9,334 nucleotides of DNA from Proteobacteria bacterium UBA4575 (GCA_002386945.1 DGKH01000026.1:1-9334), one strand, 5' to 3'. Positions 1 to 6,160 are shown, counted from the stretch's first letter. Notes: a model not told the origin generated them from the letters alone. Program-made: numbers and translations.

Positions 1-2
1 AT

Positions 3-263
3 TGGATACCGCTTGAATTTGAAAAAGAAACACGGGCCGCTACTGTAAATCTGCGAAAAGTATTGCTGTTCAAGGGATTTCAAGGCAATACGGTTAAGCT
101 AAGCTATCGTGAATTTGCTGAAGACTTGGCACGCGACAGCTTCACCACCGATGTTGAATTTGATATCACTAGCAATAAAATAATCGGCTATTCGTCAGCG
201 CGTATAGAGATCATTGATGTATCAGCGCTGGAAATTAAATACCGAGTATTAAAAACTTTTTAA
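3..263 (+). CDS. C-terminal fragment of an unidentified hypothetical protein (5' end outside window)
   Basis: The frame is open from the left edge of the window to a TAA at 261-263, so only the last 86 residues are present. A TTG at 63 could be mistaken for a start, but the open frame runs through it and there is no ribosome site before it. The fragment alternates charged and beta-prone stretches (LFKGFQGNTVKLSYREF, then IEIIDVSALEIKYRVLKTF at the end) and has no membrane segment or cysteine. It looks like the C-terminal beta-rich domain of a proteobacterial hypothetical protein that I half-recognise but cannot name. I see nothing phage-like in it, so I treat it as the chromosomal neighbour of the phage gene that follows on the same strand. 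Confidence 0.6.
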   Translation, partial: WIPLEFEKETRAATVNLRKVLLFKGFQGNTVKLSYREFAEDLARDSFTTDVEFDITSNKIIGYSSARIEIIDVSALEIKYRVLKTF

Positions 264-270
264 GACGTAC

Positions 271-328
271 CTAGCGCTGCTCGCAATGAGTATCGCTAGA
301 ATTTAATTATATCGCACTAAAAATAGTG
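271..328 (+). other. Two short inverted repeats in the spacer before the phage gene
   Basis: The 113-base spacer 264-376 holds CTAGCG (271-276) paired with CGCTAG (294-299) across a 17-base loop, followed by an AT-rich run. It also holds CACTA (315-319) paired with TAGTG (324-328) across a loop of four A. The first could be a weak terminator for the upstream gene and the second a small operator or hairpin. Neither has a proper U-tract and both stems are short, so the role is uncertain. I see no clear promoter here. Confidence 0.25.
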
Positions 329-376
329 ACACGTTTCTAGTTAACATCCCTATTTCTCATGTCGTAACCTTGCGCC

Positions 377-1372
377 ATGAAATCAAAATCGAAATCTATC
401 CAGATCTTTAGACCTGGTGCTCATGCGCCTGCGATTACAGCAGATCAGCTAAAAAACACAGTTGACGCTTACGATGTTATGAAGCACGAAGCGCCGATAG
501 TTATCGGTCATCCAACAGACGCTGGCATGGCCCAAGGCTGGATCAAAAGCTTAGATTTTAACGATGAAACTCAATCGCTGGAAGCTGTGCCGCAACAAGT
601 CAATGCAAATTTTGCGCAGTCAGTAGATGCCGGCGAGTATAAAAAAATATCAGCGAGTTTCTACCTACCTAATTCAAAATCAAATTCAGCGCCAGGCACT
701 TATTATTTGCGCCATGTCGGTTTTTTGGGTGCACAACCGCCGGCAGTTAAGGGCATGCGTCCACCGCAATTTTCAGAAACAGAAACTGAAGCAGATTACT
801 GCACCGTCGAATTATCTGACAGCGTTAGACCTTACACTATCGGTACCATCGGCAGACTCTTGCGCAGGCTCAGAGAGATGCTGATCGAGAAAGACGGAAT
901 CAAAGCGGCAGACGAAGCTATGTCGTCTTGGGATATTGAATCAATTGAAGAAGCTGGCCAAGCGACCGACACTACGGCGCAGATCAATTCCAATTTTTCT
1001 GAAACCACACAATCTGAAACCACACAAGGGGATCCAGCCATGGCTGATGATAACGATAACGCCGCAGCGCGTAAGAAAATAGATGATGACGCCGCACAAT
1101 TAGCTGCTGACCAGGCTGAATTTGCTGAAAAAGTAACTCTAGCAGCAAAAAAAGATGCGATTGATTTTGCTGAAGATCTAGTCAAAGCAGGCAAGATCTT
1201 ACCGCACCAAGCCGGCGCTATAGCTGATTTAATCACCGCGCAAGACAGTGAGGCATCTGTTGATTTTGCAAAGACTGTCGAGGCTGAAAGCAAGCCGCTG
1301 GCAACAGGTGATTTTCTCAAGAAATTTTTAAGTGAGTTACCGGCTCAAGTTGATTTCGATGAAGTTCGGTAA
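377..1372 (+). CDS. Mu gpI-like phage prohead protease fused to its scaffold
   Basis: A 331-residue protein of the Mu-like prophage I family, the head-maturation protease of Mu-type tailed phages, which cleaves scaffold and capsid proteins during head assembly. Family blocks visible are IFRPGAH (10-16), VIGHP (42-46), KKISASFY (89-96) and LRHVGFLGAQPPAVKG (111-126). H45, H113 and the serines of SASF are candidate catalytic residues by analogy with assemblin-fold prohead proteases; that is inference. Residues 150-195 are a helical region with paired arginines. The C-terminal 110 residues are Ala/Asp/Lys-rich, likely coiled coil, and end in the family-like QVDFDEVR, so the gene is intact at both ends. 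ATG 377 is the only possible early start, since TAA stands in frame at 365, and it has no visible ribosome site. In Mu-type phages capsid genes follow; here a host-like gene on the other strand begins 15 bases downstream. The gene is either a phage remnant or a domesticated gene. Confidence 0.85.
   Translation: MKSKSKSIQIFRPGAHAPAITADQLKNTVDAYDVMKHEAPIVIGHPTDAGMAQGWIKSLDFNDETQSLEAVPQQVNANFAQSVDAGEYKKISASFYLPNSKSNSAPGTYYLRHVGFLGAQPPAVKGMRPPQFSETETEADYCTVELSDSVRPYTIGTIGRLLRRLREMLIEKDGIKAADEAMSSWDIESIEEAGQATDTTAQINSNFSETTQSETTQGDPAMADDNDNAAARKKIDDDAAQLAADQAEFAEKVTLAAKKDAIDFAEDLVKAGKILPHQAGAIADLITAQDSEASVDFAKTVEAESKPLATGDFLKKFLSELPAQVDFDEVR
998..1027 (+). repeat. Perfect 15-base tandem duplication in the protease-scaffold linker
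   Basis: The unit TCTGAAACCACACAA occurs twice back to back (998-1012 and 1013-1027), in frame, and encodes SETTQ-SETTQ. It lies in the linker between the protease and scaffold parts and runs directly into the internal ribosome site at 1026-1031. Replication slippage in a tolerant linker is the simplest explanation. Confidence 0.9.
1026..1031 (+). promoter_or_regulatory. Internal ribosome binding site for the nested scaffold
   Basis: AAGGGG lies 8 bases before the in-frame ATG at 1040. It is a much better ribosome site than anything before the full-length start at 377, which suggests that internal initiation is real and probably stronger than initiation at 377. Confidence 0.7.
1040..1372 (+). 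CDS. Nested phage scaffold protein by internal start within the protease gene
   Basis: An in-frame ATG at codon 222 of the protease gene opens a 110-residue product, MADDNDNAAARKK onward, identical to the protease C-terminus. It is acidic, Ala-rich and predicted helical or coiled coil, as expected for a head scaffold, with no tryptophan or cysteine. Phages Mu (gpI/gpZ) and lambda (C/Nu3) make their scaffold from an internal start at the 3' end of the protease gene; that is established knowledge. The ribosome site AAGGGG at 1026-1031 supports the same arrangement here. The boundary between the protease and scaffold parts coincides with the tandem SETTQ linker. Whether the product is made without the rest of the phage is unknown. 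Confidence 0.6.
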   Translation: MADDNDNAAARKKIDDDAAQLAADQAEFAEKVTLAAKKDAIDFAEDLVKAGKILPHQAGAIADLITAQDSEASVDFAKTVEAESKPLATGDFLKKFLSELPAQVDFDEVR

Positions 1373-1387
1373 TTGTTTTCGCTAAGA

Positions 1388-1672
1388 TTATTTGATAATT
1401 GAAACACCTGCAACTTCTAAAACTGTTTTTGCTTCGGCCCGTTCGATAACTTTTATCAAGGTGGTTTGAATGGTCTCGTCTTTTCTGACGTCTCCTTTGC
1501 AGGAAAATCTTTGCTCTTGAACTACCGTACCCTCTTCTAAGGTGAAACCAATCACTACTTCGGTTGCGCAGTCCGCTGATTCGCCAAAATAAGAGAGTGT
1601 GATTTGAGGGTAACCCCGAAACCCTCTTTTGACTTTCTTCGCTATGCTTTTTGTCGCTTTATCCAAATTCAT
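1388..1672 (-). CDS. Small conserved-looking hypothetical protein
   Basis: A basic N-terminus (NLDKATKSIAKKVKRGFRGYPQ) leads into a beta-rich body (ITLSYFG, TEVVIGFTLEEG, VVQEQRFS) and a C-terminal helix plus strand. There are two cysteines, no membrane segment and no signal peptide, so it should be a soluble cytoplasmic protein. I have the impression of having seen similar short gammaproteobacterial proteins, but no function is known to me. ATG 1672 gives 94 residues and has GGA 8 bases before it. An in-frame ATG at 1681 would add MPI but has no purine-rich site, so I prefer 1672. The gene converges on the phage gene with 15 bases between the stop codons and no obvious terminator. It probably belongs to the host chromosome and so marks the right limit of the phage insert. 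Confidence 0.65.
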   Translation of the reverse strand: MNLDKATKSIAKKVKRGFRGYPQITLSYFGESADCATEVVIGFTLEEGTVVQEQRFSCKGDVRKDETIQTTLIKVIERAEAKTVLEVAGVSIIK

Positions 1673-1741
1673 AATAGGCATCCAAAATAAGTATAACTGT
1701 ACTTAATTATTTACCCTGCTGTATGAATTACAAGGTTAAAT

Positions 1742-1773
1742 AAAACTTATTTACTAGTTTTAAAAAAACTTAT
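1742..1773. repeat. Direct and inverted AAAACTTAT repeats in an AT-rich spacer
   Basis: AAAACTTAT occurs at 1742-1750 and again at 1765-1773, a spacing of 23 bases. Between them AGTTTT (1756-1761) can pair with the AAAACT of either copy; with 1741-1747 and 1756-1762 it makes a 7-base-pair stem. The 1673-1848 spacer is otherwise AT-rich with no open frame longer than about 17 codons. It must carry the promoter of the gene ending at 1388, for which I see only weak hexamers, and the 3' end of the glycosylase transcript. Repeats about two helical turns apart could be regulator sites, but AT-rich DNA produces such matches by chance. Confidence 0.35.
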
Positions 1774-1848
1774 CCATAATTATTAAAAATAAATTTGGCA
1801 TTCTCATGGATGGAGATACCTTTCTCAATCAGGAATATGGCTGCATTG

Positions 1849-2514
1849 TTACTGCTTAGCGCCAGAGGTAGCAGCAGCCTTACAGTTATCTCTTAAGCAA
1901 CAGATCTCACAACGCGGTTTGGTCTTACACAGCTGCTTGCCACATTCGATGATAAGGGCGTGGTAATGCGCGTAGGTTTTCACATCTGCTGGGATGGCAT
2001 TTTCAAATTGGGCCTGTAGGTCAGCATATGAGTCCTTCTCGTCTATCAGTCCTAGACGAGAAAAAATACGGCGTGTGTAGGCGTCTATGATAAAAACTGG
2101 ATGATAAAAGGCATATAAAACAATATCGTCTGCGGTTTCAGGGCCCACGCCATTCACCGCTAATAAACCAGCACGTAGATCGGCCATCGACCATGTTGCT
2201 AAGACCTCTGCCCCACCCTGCTGAAGATACCAAGCACAGAGGGCCCGTAGCCTTTTCGCCTTTACATTGTAGTAACCGGAGGGACGGATGACTTGCGCTA
2301 GCAGGTCGATGTCGCTGTCCATAATGGCTTGTGCATCTAAGAGATTATGTTGTTTCAGCTGGAGGATAGCCTTTTCAACATTGGTCCAAGCGGTATTTTG
2401 GGTTAATACGGCCCCAACCATAATCTCAAACGGATCATCAGCCGGCCACCAGGCATCTAGCGCCAGCTGTTGATCAAGTTTTGAGAAGACTGTTTGGAAT
2501 TTATTTGCTGCCAG
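1849..2514 (-). CDS. Endonuclease III-like DNA glycosylase (HhH-GPD, [4Fe-4S])
   Basis: Member of the HP0602-type (COG2231) branch of the endonuclease III superfamily, base-excision repair glycosylases that remove damaged bases. Visible are the block WWPADDPFEIMVGAVLTQNTAW, the helix-hairpin-helix NGVGPETADDI, FIIDAYTRR carrying the catalytic-type Asp, and C-terminal cysteines spaced C-X5-C-X2-C-X5-C for an iron-sulphur cluster (E. coli Nth has X6 in the first gap). The Nth lysine of GVGRKTA is replaced by Glu in GVGPETA, so lyase activity is unlikely and a monofunctional glycosylase is expected. The start is unclear. The only in-frame ATG (2421) cuts off the conserved WWPADDPFEI block. The frame stays open upstream to a stop at 2536-2538 with no ATG, GTG or TTG. 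CTG at 2514 gives 221 residues, close to family length, and overlaps the rluB end by 14 bases. It is probably cotranscribed with rluB. The substrate cannot be told. Confidence 0.8.
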   Translation of the reverse strand: MAANKFQTVFSKLDQQLALDAWWPADDPFEIMVGAVLTQNTAWTNVEKAILQLKQHNLLDAQAIMDSDIDLLAQVIRPSGYYNVKAKRLRALCAWYLQQGGAEVLATWSMADLRAGLLAVNGVGPETADDIVLYAFYHPVFIIDAYTRRIFSRLGLIDEKDSYADLQAQFENAIPADVKTYAHYHALIIECGKQLCKTKPRCEICCLRDNCKAAATSGAKQ

Positions 2515-3256
2515 AGATATCTCGCTTAGACTGTTCTATCAGGGATTTCAGCTGTTGCACTTCTTTTGCTAGCAGTAGGCGATGACGCCCTTTTCGAAAA
2601 TCGTCTTCTAACAGGATAGGTCCAAATCGGATGCGAATCAGGCGCGTTACCTGTAGGCCCTGTGATTCAAACATGCGTTTCACTTCATGATTACGGCCTT
2701 CTTGTAAGACCACCTGCACCCATTGATTAGTGCCTTTACTACTGCGTGGCTGCACATCGGTAAAGCGTGCAACACCATCTTCTAATTGCACACCATCTCT
2801 AAGGTTCTGCAAGATGTCAGGATACAAACCACCATGCACACGGACTAAATATTCACGATCCACACTCGCGCGAGGATGCATTAAGGCATTAGCCAGGTCG
2901 CCATCATTGGTGAATAGTAAGATACCCGTGGTGGTTAAATCGAGCCGACCAACGCTGATCCAACTGCCACTATCGGGCTCAGGTAGGCTTTCAAAGACCG
3001 TCTTACGCCCTTCAGGGTCTTTCCGCGAACAGATTTCATCATGCGGCTTATGGTACAGCAGGACTTGTGTTTCTAACTTACTATTGAGCTTGATAACACT
3101 GCCATCAATCTCAACTTCAGAGAGCCCTTCATCCGTTTGCCCAAGCTCCACCGGCTTGCCTTCTATTTTAACGCGTCCGGCTTTGATCCAGCCTTCAATT
3201 TCTCGTCGCGAACCAACCCCCATTCGGGCTAGCACCTTGTGTAATCGCTCGGCCAT
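2501..3256 (-). CDS. rluB: 23S rRNA pseudouridine synthase RluB
   Basis: Converts a uridine in the peptidyl-transferase region of 23S rRNA (U2605 in E. coli) to pseudouridine. Residues 2-48 form an S4 RNA-binding domain (RLHKVLARMGVGSRREIEGW). The RsuA/RluB/E/F-type catalytic domain follows, with GRLDLTTTG at 103-111 holding the catalytic D106, and the late block EGRNHEVKRMFESQG leading into LIRIRFGPI. The S4 domain with DPEGRKTVFESLP fits RluB better than RluE or RluF. At 251 residues it lacks the long basic tail of the E. coli protein (about 290). ATG 3256 is preceded by only a weak purine stretch. It follows scpB after 70 bases and overlaps the glycosylase gene, the usual gammaproteobacterial company of scpAB. 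Confidence 0.92.
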   Translation of the reverse strand: MAERLHKVLARMGVGSRREIEGWIKAGRVKIEGKPVELGQTDEGLSEVEIDGSVIKLNSKLETQVLLYHKPHDEICSRKDPEGRKTVFESLPEPDSGSWISVGRLDLTTTGILLFTNDGDLANALMHPRASVDREYLVRVHGGLYPDILQNLRDGVQLEDGVARFTDVQPRSSKGTNQWVQVVLQEGRNHEVKRMFESQGLQVTRLIRIRFGPILLEDDFRKGRHRLLLAKEVQQLKSLIEQSKRDISGSK

Positions 3257-3296
3257 AGTCTTTTCTGCTTGTTACTGCTGATTAAATTAAGAGTTG

Positions 3297-3320
3297 GATT
3301 AACCGAGCTTCTGGTTAATC
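3297..3320 (-). other. Perfect hairpin between scpB and rluB
   Basis: GATTAACC (3297-3304) and GGTTAATC (3313-3320) form an 8-base-pair stem with an 8-base loop, inside the 70-base scpB-rluB spacer. On the minus-strand transcript it is followed by CAACTCTTAATTTAATC, which is U-rich but broken, so it is at best a leaky terminator. It could lower or separate rluB expression from scpB or be an RNA processing site. Confidence 0.45.
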
Positions 3321-3326
3321 ACAGAT

Positions 3327-3956
3327 TTAGTGGCGTGTCTCGCCAGGAGGGGGATCCATTGATTCTATTTTTTGTTGCTCAGGCATTTCTTCATTCACGA
3401 TCAAGGCAAGCTCAGGTGCTATATCATCAATGTCTTTGATTTCAGCGAGATCAGGCAGTTCGTTCAATGATGATAGATTGAAGTAATCTAACAGCTTGCG
3501 CGTCGTGCCATACATGGCAGGACGGCCTGGCACTTCTTTATGCCCAATGATCTTAACCCACTCTCGTTCTAGCAAGACCTTGAAGATACTGGTACTCACT
3601 GCAACACCACGCACATCTTCAATCTCGGCACGTGTTATTGGTTGCTTATAGACAACCAATGCCAATGTTTCCATGAAGGCGCGCGAATAGCGTGGTGGGC
3701 GTTCTGGGCGCAACTTATCGACCCAAGGTTGCACTTCTTCTCGTGTTTGATAGCGGAAGCCACTGGCCACCTTTTTAAGCTCATAGCCTCGCTCCTGACA
3801 GTCTTCTTGCAGCGATTGCACTATGGCTTTGATGTCATCGCGGCTCACCTCATCTGCATCGTCTGCAAACAGCTTCAATAGCTGGTCAACATTCAAGGCC
3901 TGTGAAGCAGACATCAGTGTTGCTTCAATAATCTTCTTACGTTGTTCATTGTCCAT
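3327..3956 (-). CDS. scpB: Segregation and condensation protein B
   Basis: ScpB dimerises and binds the ScpA kleisin to complete the SMC-ScpAB condensin-like complex that organises and segregates the chromosome. The 209-residue protein has the expected paired winged-helix architecture. Residues up to about 80 start with QRKKIIEATLMSASQALNVDQL. The family signature block YSRAFMETLALVVYKQPITRAEIEDVRGV follows, then GHKEVPGRPAMYGTT, the most conserved stretch of ScpB. The acidic Pro-rich tail (MDPPPGETRH) is variable in the family. An in-frame ATG at 3971 would add five residues. I prefer ATG 3956 because AAGGAG lies exactly 6 bases upstream (3968-3963) and would otherwise be coding. The start overlaps the scpA stop by 11 bases, so translation is probably coupled, which suits a fixed-ratio complex. 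Confidence 0.93.
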   Translation of the reverse strand: MDNEQRKKIIEATLMSASQALNVDQLLKLFADDADEVSRDDIKAIVQSLQEDCQERGYELKKVASGFRYQTREEVQPWVDKLRPERPPRYSRAFMETLALVVYKQPITRAEIEDVRGVAVSTSIFKVLLEREWVKIIGHKEVPGRPAMYGTTRKLLDYFNLSSLNELPDLAEIKDIDDIAPELALIVNEEMPEQQKIESMDPPPGETRH

Positions 3957-4800
3957 GTTCAGCTCCTTCATCCGGCTGACGAATTGCAGGTTTTACATAG
4001 ATAGGTGCATAGATGTCAGACTGCACAATCTCAATAACCTGATTCTTAAGTAACTCGAGGATTGCAATAAAACTAACAATAACACCGGCTCGTCCTTCTT
4101 CGACTGAAAACAAACTAACGAACTCGACAAACTCGTCTACTGATAAGCGACTCAAGACCTCGGTCATACGCTCACGGATAGATAAGTTTTCACGTTTAAC
4201 TGTATGTGCAATCTGCATATCTGCGCGGCGCAAAACTTCCTGCAGCGCAAAGGCTAAATCTTTAACATCAACTACTGGCAGCTTCTCTTCGCTGACGATC
4301 TCCACCTGATGGATACTAATTTCTTCAAAATCTCGCTCTGAGCGAGGCAAGTTATCAACATCTTCAGCTGCTTTTTTATAGCGCTCATATTCTTGCAGAC
4401 GTCGAATCAATTGTGCACGTGGATCTTCTTCATCGGTATCTTCCACTGGGCGTGGCAGCAACATGCGCGATTTAATTTCAGCCAACATAGCCGCCATAAC
4501 TAAATATTCGGCAGCCAGCTCTAAGCGCATATCTTCCATCAGACTAATATAGTCCATGTACTGCTGAGTAATTTTTAATACGGGCAGCGTCAGGATATCT
4601 AAATTCTGTCGCTTGATAAGATAGAGTAATAAATCCAATGGCCCTTCAAAGGCATCCAGGAAAACCTCTAATGCATCAGGTGGGATATAGAGATCTTGTG
4701 GGGGCACACTGACGCGCTCACCATGCACGATTGCGAATGGCATTTCATCTTGTGCGGCTTGAGTCTCCTCAGCCCCTGGATTGGCTACATCTTCTGTCAT
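3946..4800 (-). CDS. scpA: Segregation and condensation protein A (kleisin)
   Basis: ScpA is the kleisin that bridges the SMC heads and carries ScpB. After an acidic, probably disordered N-terminus of about 40 residues comes the family hallmark FEGPLDLLLYLIKRQNLDIL (51-70), followed by LPVLKITQQYMDYI and the Ala/Leu-rich helix LAAEYLVMAAMLAEIKSRMLLP. A charged linker with the EEDPRAQLIRRLQEYERYKKAAE block follows, and residues from about 210 form the C-terminal winged helix (ERMTEVLSRL through VSFIAILELLKNQVIEIVQ). The length of 284 is normal. ATG 4800 stands 2 bases after the trpS stop with GGTAAG as a weak ribosome site, so it is translated from a trpS-scpA-scpB message. No smc gene is in the window. 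Confidence 0.93.
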   Translation of the reverse strand: MTEDVANPGAEETQAAQDEMPFAIVHGERVSVPPQDLYIPPDALEVFLDAFEGPLDLLLYLIKRQNLDILTLPVLKITQQYMDYISLMEDMRLELAAEYLVMAAMLAEIKSRMLLPRPVEDTDEEDPRAQLIRRLQEYERYKKAAEDVDNLPRSERDFEEISIHQVEIVSEEKLPVVDVKDLAFALQEVLRRADMQIAHTVKRENLSIRERMTEVLSRLSVDEFVEFVSLFSVEEGRAGVIVSFIAILELLKNQVIEIVQSDIYAPIYVKPAIRQPDEGAEHGQ

Positions 4801-4802
4801 GC

Positions 4803-6020
4803 TTACCGGTAAACTAGCCCCATCGCTTTACGAACATCTTCCATCGTATCACGAGCGATATCACGCGCTTGCTCGCAACCATCATGAATAATACTTTGCA
4901 CCGTCTTCATATCACGCTCGTATTCACGGGCACGCTCTTGAATCGGTTGTAGCTCTTTTTGTACGGCCTCAATGACTGGCTGCTTACATTCAACACAGCC
5001 TATCCCCGCACTAACGCAACCTGCTTGCACCCAGTCTTTTACATCACTGGGAGAATAGATTTCATGCAACTGCCAGACTGGACACTTTTCTGGTGTGCCT
5101 GGATCGGTTCGTCGAACACGCGCCGGATCTGTTGGCATCGTTCTAAGTTTTGTTTCAATGTCTTTAGGATCATCACGCAACGCAATCGTGTTGCCATACG
5201 ACTTAGACATCTTCTGTCCATCCAGACCAGGCATTTTTGATGCCTTCGTCAATAAGGCTTTAGGTTCTGGCAGGATAATCTTGCCACCGCCTTCTAGATA
5301 ACCGTATAAACGCTCACGGTCACCGATCGAAATGTTCTGCTGTGAATCCAACAAGGCTTGCGCCACGCTGAGTGACTCTTCATCACCTTGCTCAAGATAT
5401 TCCTTGCGCAGTTTTTTATACATCTTCGCGCTTTTCTTACCCATCAAGGAAATTGCGTTTTCTGCTTTTTCTTCAAAGCCTGCTTCTTTACCGTAGAGGT
5501 GATTGAAGCGTCTAGCCACCTCACGCGTCAACTCAACATGCGCTACTTGATCTTCACCTACAGGTACATTTGCCGCACGATAGACCAGAATATCAGCCGC
5601 CTGTAGTAAGGGATAACCTAGGAATCCATAGGTTGCGAGATCCCTTTCTTTTAATTTTTCTTGCTGATCTTTGTAGCTTGGAACACGCTCTAACCAACCC
5701 AGTGGTGTACTCATAGAGAGTAGAAGGTGCAGCTCGGCATGTTCAGGCACACGTGACTGAATGAACAAAGTAGCAGTGCCAGGACTAATCCCTGCGGCTA
5801 GCCAATCAATCACCATATCGGTGACATGCGGCGCAATTCCCTCACTGCGATCGTATTCAGTGGTCAACGCATGCCAATCGGCAACAAAGAAATAACACTC
5901 ATGCGTGTGTTGTAGCTCGATCCAGTTTTTTAAGACGCCATGGTAATGGCCGAGGTGTAGTTTCCCAGTGGGTCGCATGCCTGATAGCACGCGCTGGTTT
6001 TGATCTGATGTACTTGCCAC
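4803..6020 (-). CDS. trpS: Tryptophanyl-tRNA synthetase, long form with iron-sulphur motif
   Basis: Charges tRNA(Trp) with tryptophan using ATP; class I synthetase, cytoplasmic. The HIGH-type motif GKLHLGHYHG (19-28) and KMSKSYGNT (270-278) are both intact, and TPLGWLERVPSYKDQ matches the tryptophan-pocket region. At 405 residues it is longer than the roughly 330-residue E. coli enzyme. The extra sequence lies mainly at about 178-250, a Lys/Glu-rich stretch before the KMSKS loop, as in the long TrpRS of Pseudomonas. Cysteines 313, 335, 342 and 345 give C-X21-C-X6-C-X2-C, nearly the [4Fe-4S] motif of Thermotoga maritima TrpRS (C-X22-C-X6-C-X2-C), so a cluster near the anticodon-binding part is likely. 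The start is GTG at 6020. An in-frame TAA lies at 6042-6044 with no ATG between, and the ribosome site is poor. It leads the trpS-scpA-scpB unit. Confidence 0.95.
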   Translation of the reverse strand: MASTSDQNQRVLSGMRPTGKLHLGHYHGVLKNWIELQHTHECYFFVADWHALTTEYDRSEGIAPHVTDMVIDWLAAGISPGTATLFIQSRVPEHAELHLLLSMSTPLGWLERVPSYKDQQEKLKERDLATYGFLGYPLLQAADILVYRAANVPVGEDQVAHVELTREVARRFNHLYGKEAGFEEKAENAISLMGKKSAKMYKKLRKEYLEQGDEESLSVAQALLDSQQNISIGDRERLYGYLEGGGKIILPEPKALLTKASKMPGLDGQKMSKSYGNTIALRDDPKDIETKLRTMPTDPARVRRTDPGTPEKCPVWQLHEIYSPSDVKDWVQAGCVSAGIGCVECKQPVIEAVQKELQPIQERAREYERDMKTVQSIIHDGCEQARDIARDTMEDVRKAMGLVYR

Positions 6021-6080
6021 GTTAGTAGAGAGCTTATCCTGTTAGTTTTATGATTATGGTATTGCAAAAATCTAATCTAG

Positions 6081-6089
6081 ATCATACCA
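6081..6089 (-). promoter_or_regulatory. Possible extended -10 promoter for trpS-scpAB
   Basis: On the minus strand TGG-TATGAT (6089-6081) matches an extended -10 (TGN plus 5 of 6 consensus bases). No good -35 is present at 16-18 bases, as is common for extended -10 promoters. It would give a leader of roughly 55 bases before the GTG at 6020. The rest of the 140-base trpS-yciO spacer (6021-6160) holds only a short GGCATGCC palindrome (6106-6113). Confidence 0.35.
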
Positions 6090-6160
6090 CTGACACTAGC
6101 AAACTGGCATGCCCGCAACACGGCATTGACTGCATTTTCATCACCATTTGACGCCAAATT

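Noticed and set aside
832..1320. Long open frame on the minus strand within the phage gene
   Set aside because: It lies opposite the clearly recognisable protease-scaffold, has low-complexity Ala/Ser composition and no ribosome site; it is a frame shadow of Ala/Asp-rich coding.
293..1384. TCGCTA at 293-298 and again at 1379-1384 flanking the phage gene, as possible target duplication or att cores
   Set aside because: Only six bases match and the surrounding sequence diverges. Mu-type insertions give 5-base duplications next to defined ends, and no such ends are visible.
1770..1778. TTATCCATA as a DnaA box near an AT-rich stretch, suggesting an origin
   Set aside because: It is a single box with one mismatch to TTATCCACA, without further boxes or origin-linked genes.
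2730..3281. 183-codon open frame on the plus strand opposite rluB
   Set aside because: Ser/Pro/Arg-rich shadow of the rluB frame, with no family resemblance and no ribosome site.
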